64,000 bases of DNA from Haloferula helveola (GTDB lineage Bacteria > Verrucomicrobiota > Verrucomicrobiia > Verrucomicrobiales > Akkermansiaceae). The notes beneath the pieces were generated by a model that was not told the origin of the DNA, made no database searches, and saw nothing but the letters and a program-made list of their open reading frames with translations. This document shows, in pieces, positions 59,118 to 64,000 of this stretch (the stretch's first letter is position 1; the number at the start of each line of letters is the position of its first letter). Location: contig NZ_AP024702.1 in NCBI RefSeq assembly GCF_037076345.1, positions 2,480,001 to 2,544,000 of the forward strand. Reading direction: 5' to 3'. The position numbers were made by a program, and so were the translations under genes.

Positions 59118-61289
59118 TCAGTTGAGGATCACTTCTGCGGTCGGGCACGACTTGGGGTCGGGTCGGGCGGCGAGGGCAGCTTCGATCACCTTCACGCTGC
59201 GGCGTGGCTCGAAGGTCTTTGCTGGCTGATCGTTCACCGTAACGCTCACCGGTTGGTCGAGATCGATCAGGGCGTCGTTCAGAAGCAAGCGGGTGCCCTT
59301 CGGCACGTCGCCGCTCAAGTGGACCGTCTGTCCGTCGACCGTCGCTTCTATGCGTTGGTCCTTCTTCGCCGCTCCGTCCGGTAGCTGGATCCAGTAGAAG
59401 CGGTCGTGGGTGACATCGTCCTGCAGCCACACGATCTTCTTCGGCCATGCTTCACGCGTGAACTTGGCCATCCATGGCACGGCCTCGGCGTCCTTGCGGT
59501 TCATCCAGTGAGGCAGGCCCGGGTAGATGCGGGACATGTGGACGTAACCTTCCGGGTCGGCCTTGTGGAGCTCGTCGAGTCGCTTGGAGCGCTCGGCCGC
59601 GATCTTGTTGCGGTCGTAGGCGGCATCGTTGCCGCCCATGAAGATCGCGAACGGCAGGTTCCGGAGGCCGTCGAGTTGGGCCTCGTTCGGGTGTCCGGCC
59701 ATCATCGAAGCGGCGGCAAACCGATCGGCCATCCGCGGCCCGAGCTGCCAGACGCCGTCGCCGCCGGCCGAGTAGCCCATCAGGTAGACCTTGTCCGGAT
59801 TGACGCCACGCAGCGCGACCATGTCCTCGATGAGCCGGGAGAACATCGGATCGATGTGTCCTTGGTGCCAAAGATTCCACGTGTCGGTGGGGGCGCGGGG
59901 CGCGACGTAGATCCCTTCCTTGGGCTCGTAGAGTCGGATCTGGTTCTGCCACTGCTGGTCGTTCACACGGGCCGGGGCGCCGCCACCGCCGTGCATCGAG
60001 ATCCATAGGCTGCGGCCGTCGGCCGGTGCGTCGCCGAAGGTCTTCTCCAGCCACTTCAGGGTCTTGTCGCCATGCTTGATTTCCTTTGCCGCCAATTCAC
60101 CGGCGCGGGCTTCAAGGTCACTGGCGAGGGTCTTGAGGTAGCTGAGGCGGATGGCCGAGGGCGCGGATTCGGCGGTGATCGGTCCCGCCGGGATTTCCGC
60201 TTTCTTCAAATCGTCGCGACGCGCGTCGAAGGTCGACTCGCCCGCGGTCGCCGTGATCGGTCCGGACTCGAGCAGGCTGCCATCGACCATGAACCATGCC
60301 CGATAGCGGGTCCCCGGAGTGACCGCGACACGGGGCATGTCGTTCAGGTCCGCCGTGCCGGCCTTCGTCAGGAAATGCTGAAGCTGTCCGCCGGTTTCGG
60401 GAGCCACGAATCCGTGCACGACCTTTCGCTCGTCGCCGTCGAAGAAACGGATGCCCAAGACGGGTTTGGCTTCGGCGGGTTTCGCGTAGCGATCCGTCAC
60501 GTTGACCGCCGCCACGCTCTTCGACTGCGGCGACCAGACCAGCGGGAAGCTCAATCCGTCCTTCTTCCATGAGGTCGCGTAAATCGCGTGGATCGGCTCA
60601 TCGGCGCGGGCCTTGCCGGCGTCGCCGGTAAACCATCCGCGGTTCAGCCCCTTGGCGTTGTATTCATCGGCTCCGGTGAAGTGCCAATCCTGATCCCAGA
60701 TCTCGACCCAAGTGTGGTTGCCGCGGCCGTTGGTCCACATCGGGGTGCCCACGGCGCGGGCGGGGATGCCGACCGCGCGACAGACATCGACGAGGATGAT
60801 CGAGAGTCCGGTGCAGGTCGCCTTACCCTGTTCGATCGACTCCTTCGGGCTCTGGTTGGTCCGCTTGCGCTCGGTGTTGTAGTGGGTGTTGATCAGCTTG
60901 AAGAAGTACCGGTTGAGGATCTGGGCGGCCTCGGTGGCGGTCTTGGCATCCTTCACCAACGGGGTTGCTTTCTCCAGGAAGTCGGCGCGCCACGGGTCGC
61001 GCGGCTCGTCGAAGACGGCGTACGGGAGGACGTCGTTGAGGAAGATATCCTCGGGGACTTCTTTGGCCCACGGGAAGGTCTCGCGTGCCTTCAACGCAAG
61101 ATCGAGGTTCTCCGTGAGGAACTCCGCCGAGAGGGATTCGCGGTCCTTCTCGGGCATGTGCTCGACGAGGAACTTCGCGGCCTTCTCTCCGAAGTTGCCG
61201 TGCTTCTCTTTCGCGGCAGTGATGAATTCGTCAGTCGGCCCGGCCACGGCAAAGGTCGCGGTGGCGAGCAGAAATAGGATGGGTCTCAT
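59118..61289 (-). CDS. Transglutaminase-like / alpha-beta hydrolase fusion, exported
   Basis: Exported protein of 723 residues (signal peptide MRPILFLLATATFAVAG gives start 61289). Residues ~115-215 have a transglutaminase-type site: Cys159 in GKATCTGLS, His192 in GNHTWVEIW and an Asp a few residues later in WHFTGADEY. Residues ~430-640 are an esterase-like alpha/beta-hydrolase with the nucleophile in LMGYSAGGDGVW (Ser near 505), the oxyanion region WISMHGGGG and HWMNRKD as a possible His. The middle and C-terminal parts are beta-rich. Function is unknown; both parts may act on cell-wall or extracellular peptides. Confidence 0.83.
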   Translation of the reverse strand: MRPILFLLATATFAVAGPTDEFITAAKEKHGNFGEKAAKFLVEHMPEKDRESLSAEFLTENLDLALKARETFPWAKEVPEDIFLNDVLPYAVFDEPRDPWRADFLEKATPLVKDAKTATEAAQILNRYFFKLINTHYNTERKRTNQSPKESIEQGKATCTGLSIILVDVCRAVGIPARAVGTPMWTNGRGNHTWVEIWDQDWHFTGADEYNAKGLNRGWFTGDAGKARADEPIHAIYATSWKKDGLSFPLVWSPQSKSVAAVNVTDRYAKPAEAKPVLGIRFFDGDERKVVHGFVAPETGGQLQHFLTKAGTADLNDMPRVAVTPGTRYRAWFMVDGSLLESGPITATAGESTFDARRDDLKKAEIPAGPITAESAPSAIRLSYLKTLASDLEARAGELAAKEIKHGDKTLKWLEKTFGDAPADGRSLWISMHGGGGAPARVNDQQWQNQIRLYEPKEGIYVAPRAPTDTWNLWHQGHIDPMFSRLIEDMVALRGVNPDKVYLMGYSAGGDGVWQLGPRMADRFAAASMMAGHPNEAQLDGLRNLPFAIFMGGNDAAYDRNKIAAERSKRLDELHKADPEGYVHMSRIYPGLPHWMNRKDAEAVPWMAKFTREAWPKKIVWLQDDVTHDRFYWIQLPDGAAKKDQRIEATVDGQTVHLSGDVPKGTRLLLNDALIDLDQPVSVTVNDQPAKTFEPRRSVKVIEAALAARPDPKSCPTAEVILN

Positions 61290-61407
61290 GTTGCCGAGCC
61301 TAGCGATGCCGACCGCGGGAGCCATCTATTTGGAGTGCTATGGAAGTCCTGAAAGCCAGAGCTTCCGGAAGATTGTCAGGGCAGGACCGGCCTGATACTC
61401 GACGCGG

Positions 61408-62271
61408 ATGCAGAGGGATGTGCGCGGCTGGCTTGGCTGCATCATGGCGCCACTGGTCGCCACCGCGGTGGGGCCGGTTGCTTTTGTCGTGCTATGGCTC
61501 GTGGACCAGCTGCGGTATGTTAGGGTACCGCCCGGTGGCGGGCCGCTGGATCTGTATTGGCGTGACGTACTCGAGGTCTTTCTCGCGGTAGCGGTCGTCT
61601 TCCATCCCACGCTGTTTCTCGCCTATCTGATCTTCCACCTGTTGGTGAGGCGGAAGGTCGTCGGAAGGTTCAAAAGGCCGTACCTCACCTTCTCTCTGGC
61701 GGGTGGGGGAATGCTCGGCGTGCTCCTGTTGTTCGCGATGCTGGTGATCGGTCTGACGTGCTCCGATGACCGATGGGTCAGCTGGGAGTGGCTTGATGTG
61801 TGGATCCGCCATTTGGCCACTTGGGAAGGTGCCTCTTTCTATCTGGGCTGCGTCTTCATCTCATCGATGATGCTCGGGCTGGCTGCCGGGATCTTCCTGC
61901 CGCCACCGATGCCGGGTCAGGGACGTCAGCCCATCAAGCGGCGCCTGTTGATCTCCGCCGGGCTTTTCATCACTGTCCTCATCTCGGCATGGGCACCGGT
62001 GTATTTCATCTGGAAGCGGGGGTCGGACCGGGCGGGGTGCATCATGAACATCCGCAACGTCCAGCAGGCGTTGCGCTCCTATCAGGGGATGAACAGCTCA
62101 GAACTCGCACCCAAGGAGAAGCTGGTGGGTCCCGGCCTATTCATCGAGGTCGAGCCCGAGTGCCCGAGAGGCGGGACCTATTCTTGGCATCAGGTGGGGT
62201 GGAACATGGGCCAGCTCATGCTCCGGTGCTCGTGTGAGGAGCACGTTCCGCCGAACCATAAGGATTGGTGA
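61408..62271 (+). CDS. Membrane protein of unknown function
   Basis: A 287-residue protein with five likely membrane helices (~12-35, ~52-75, ~92-115, ~142-166, ~183-204) and a ~85-residue C-terminal soluble tail with CIMNIRNVQQALRSYQGMN, a motif shared with prepilin-like proteins of this phylum. CPRGGTYSW and RCSCEEH are Cys-containing segments typical of that same group. I do not recognise the family. It is divergent from the transglutaminase fusion and convergent with the carboxypeptidase, 3 bases away. Confidence 0.65.
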   Translation: MQRDVRGWLGCIMAPLVATAVGPVAFVVLWLVDQLRYVRVPPGGGPLDLYWRDVLEVFLAVAVVFHPTLFLAYLIFHLLVRRKVVGRFKRPYLTFSLAGGGMLGVLLLFAMLVIGLTCSDDRWVSWEWLDVWIRHLATWEGASFYLGCVFISSMMLGLAAGIFLPPPMPGQGRQPIKRRLLISAGLFITVLISAWAPVYFIWKRGSDRAGCIMNIRNVQQALRSYQGMNSSELAPKEKLVGPGLFIEVEPECPRGGTYSWHQVGWNMGQLMLRCSCEEHVPPNHKDW

Positions 62272-62274
62272 CGA

Positions 62275-63024
62275 CTAGTCGCGGGACGAGGACGTCCCGC
62301 CTCCCAGCACGGCCCGCACGGCGGCGACGTGCGCGGCAGTCCGCTCCTCGATGGCGGCGCTGCTGGGGGTCTCGAAAGTAAACGAGAGCGGGCAGCCGAG
62401 CTCGGCCATGAAGATCGCCTCGGGCCAGTGGTCGGGAAGGTCGGCGGTGGCCGGGTGGTAGATCCAGCCGGGCTCGCGGACGTCGTGGTCGTCGATCACC
62501 GCATTCGGCTCGGCCGGAAACCATGGCGCGACGGCGTCGAGGATCCGGCTCGCCCGTGCGGGGCGGTCGGTCCCGAGGTTGATCTCGTAAAAGTAGAAAC
62601 CGCTGCTTTCCCAGTCTTCGTGCAGCGAGAGGAAGAGGTGGGGCAGGGGGCGTTTCTCCAGCCACTCGGCGTGGGCGCGCGCTTCCGGGGTGACCCGCCG
62701 CAGGTAGTCGCGGTTGATGTCGAATCCCGCGGCTGTGTCGCGCGTGCCGGCAGCGAGCCCGGTAGGATTCACCGCCGGGCACAGGGTCCAGGCCTGGGGC
62801 CCATCGAAGGCTCCGGTTTTCAGGAGCTCCAGCGCGGCCAAGGGTCCGGCCGGTTCGTCGCCGTGGATCCCGGCCGACAGGTAAGCGGGCTGGCCGTGCT
62901 CGGGACCGACGAAGCCAAGGATCGGCCCGGCTGCGGTTTCGAGGAGTGTTTCGGTCGAAAACCCCCGGGCCTCGGCCTCGCGACGGAAGTCACGGAGGAA
63001 GGCGGCGGGGTCGAAGTCGCTCAC
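62275..63024 (-). CDS. M14-like zinc carboxypeptidase / succinylglutamate desuccinylase-like
   Basis: A 249-residue cytoplasmic enzyme. GIHGDEPAG gives the His and Glu zinc ligands of the M14/AstE fold, FDINRDYLR the Asn-Arg substrate segment, SLHEDWESSGFYFYE the third ligand region and SFTFETPSSAA the catalytic Glu. The family includes the murein peptide amidase MpaA and desuccinylases; the exact substrate is unknown. The stop of citrate synthase lies 3 bases upstream of its start, so they probably share a transcript. Confidence 0.87.
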   Translation of the reverse strand: MSDFDPAAFLRDFRREAEARGFSTETLLETAAGPILGFVGPEHGQPAYLSAGIHGDEPAGPLAALELLKTGAFDGPQAWTLCPAVNPTGLAAGTRDTAAGFDINRDYLRRVTPEARAHAEWLEKRPLPHLFLSLHEDWESSGFYFYEINLGTDRPARASRILDAVAPWFPAEPNAVIDDHDVREPGWIYHPATADLPDHWPEAIFMAELGCPLSFTFETPSSAAIEERTAAHVAAVRAVLGGGTSSSRD

Positions 63025-63027
63025 GGC

Positions 63028-64000
63028 TCAGCGATTTTCGATCGGCGGCACCGGCATCAGCTCGCTGGGTCCGACGTAGAGGGTCATCGGGCGATAGAGG
63101 CGGTTGTCGCGGAGCTGTTCGAGCACCTGCGCGGTCCAGCCGGAGGCGCGGGCGATCGCAAAGATCGGGGTGAAAAGATCGGTCGGGATGCCCAGCGAGT
63201 AGTAAACGGTGGCCGAGTAGAAATCGACGTTGGCGTTGAGCCCCTTGCGCTCGCGCATGATCTCGGCGATGCGCTCGGACATCTGGATCCACTTCGGCTC
63301 GCCGAGTTCCTCGGTGAGCTGGACGGCGAGCTTGCGGAGGTGCGGGGCGCGGGGGTCGAGCACCTTGTAAACGCGGTGGCCGATGCCCATGATCTTCTCC
63401 TTCCGGGTCAGCTTGCCTTCGACGTATTCGTCGACCTTCGCAGGATCGCCGATTTCCTCGAGCATGTGGATCACGCCCTCGTTGGCGCCGCCGTGGAGCG
63501 GTCCCTTGAGCGTGCCGACCGCCGAGGTGATGGCGGAATACATGTCCGAGAGGGTCGCGACCGTGACCCGGGCCGAGAAGGTCGAGGCGTTCATGCCGTG
63601 GTCGGCATGGAGGGTCAGGGCGACGTCGAGCGTGCGGATGGCGCGGTCGGTCGGAACCTCACCGCCATTGATCAGGTAGAGGAAGTGGGCGGCCTCGCAG
63701 AGATCCTCGCGGATCGGCGGCAACTCGAGACCTTGGCGGAAGCGGTGGAAGGCGGCGACCAGGACCGGGATCTTGGCGCAGATCGAAAGCGCGATGGCGG
63801 CGTCTTTCTCGAGGTCCGGCTCACCGATGGTGGCGCGTTTGTCGTAGAGCCCGAGCATCGACACGCCGGTGCGCACGATATCCATCGGGTTGGCGTCCTT
63901 CGGGGCGTTCTTGAGGAAGTCGATCACCCCGGCAGGAAGCTCGCGGTCGGTGCGGAATGCCTTCTCGAAGGCCTCGAGCTCGTCCTGCTTCGGCAGCCGG
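63028..64000 (-). CDS. gltA: Citrate synthase (N-terminal coding part missing at window edge)
   Basis: Citrate synthase condenses acetyl-CoA and oxaloacetate at the entry of the TCA cycle. The reading frame is open to base 64000, so the start lies outside. Visible parts include DHGMNASTFSAR with the catalytic His, VGTLKGPLHGGANEGV, MGIGHRVYKVLDPRAPHL with another catalytic His, and VDFYSATVYYSLGIP with the catalytic Asp. The C-terminus ends VPPIENR. It is 3 bases before the carboxypeptidase gene on the same strand. Confidence 0.96.
   Translation of the reverse strand, partial: RLPKQDELEAFEKAFRTDRELPAGVIDFLKNAPKDANPMDIVRTGVSMLGLYDKRATIGEPDLEKDAAIALSICAKIPVLVAAFHRFRQGLELPPIREDLCEAAHFLYLINGGEVPTDRAIRTLDVALTLHADHGMNASTFSARVTVATLSDMYSAITSAVGTLKGPLHGGANEGVIHMLEEIGDPAKVDEYVEGKLTRKEKIMGIGHRVYKVLDPRAPHLRKLAVQLTEELGEPKWIQMSERIAEIMRERKGLNANVDFYSATVYYSLGIPTDLFTPIFAIARASGWTAQVLEQLRDNRLYRPMTLYVGPSELMPVPPIENR

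Overview
The window is GC-rich and densely coded. It looks like a chromosome segment of a free-living, polymer-degrading member of the Verrucomicrobiota, close to Verrucomicrobiales such as Haloferula or Luteolibacter. The grounds are family content and style, not a database match: many exported enzymes with type-3 calcium repeats (DxDxDG) near the C-terminus, GntR-DNA-binding/LacI-sensor hybrid regulators, a prepilin-like exported protein, sulfatase, heparinase-like and rhamnosidase enzymes, and DUF1593 and PQQ-propeller proteins. Both window edges cut genes: a rhamnosidase on the left (5' end missing) and citrate synthase on the right (N-terminal coding part missing).

Layout. 1-7750: GH78 alpha-L-rhamnosidase, a propeller-type sensor kinase overlapping its NarL-type response regulator, a prepilin-like protein and a retropepsin-like protease. 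7760-10406: a hybrid regulator and a DUF1593 protein with a 14-bp palindrome at its start. 10609-13305: a histidine kinase whose membrane domain has the key residues of plant ethylene receptors, then modB and modA without modC. 13475-24000: a Calx-beta metalloprotease, a MarR-like regulator, a heparinase II/III-like enzyme, a VapBC toxin-antitoxin pair, a PQQ-propeller protein, and a large secreted protein divergent from a second hybrid regulator across another 14-bp TGCA-centred palindrome. 25146-34426: two MFS transporters, three secreted or exported hydrolases and a CbpA/CbpM chaperone operon. 34589-44822: a seven-repeat secreted protein, a DEDD exonuclease, an exported SNase-HhH fusion, a nucleotidyltransferase two-gene unit, a membrane acyltransferase, an M28 peptidase with an in-frame amber codon, and a PhoD-like phosphatase. 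45059-52514: a 3D-domain lipoprotein, endonuclease III, and an ExbB-ExbD-ExbD-TPR-TPR energy-transduction operon ending at a strong terminator. 52657-64000: sulfatase, SH3 protein, ankyrin/L,D-transpeptidase fusion, radical SAM enzyme, PII protein behind a sigma-54 promoter, transglutaminase/hydrolase fusion, membrane protein, M14-like carboxypeptidase and citrate synthase.

The intergenic DNA is unusually structured. At least five dispersed repeat families can be read directly: (i) a 23-bp inverted repeat forming REP-like units at 10480-10542 and 54110-54173, with a half copy at 11856; (ii) composite elements bounded by GGTAGGG/CCTACC at 38263-38381 and 56819-56913; (iii) triplets of 5-7 bp words spaced 8-10 bp apart, often in facing inverted pairs, at 30918-31130, 34483-34506 and 41208-41493; (iv) a 34-bp repeat at 39159 and 41114; (v) two adjacent long hairpins with different stems but similar loops at 54229-54330. 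No transposase, CRISPR array, tRNA or rRNA gene was seen.
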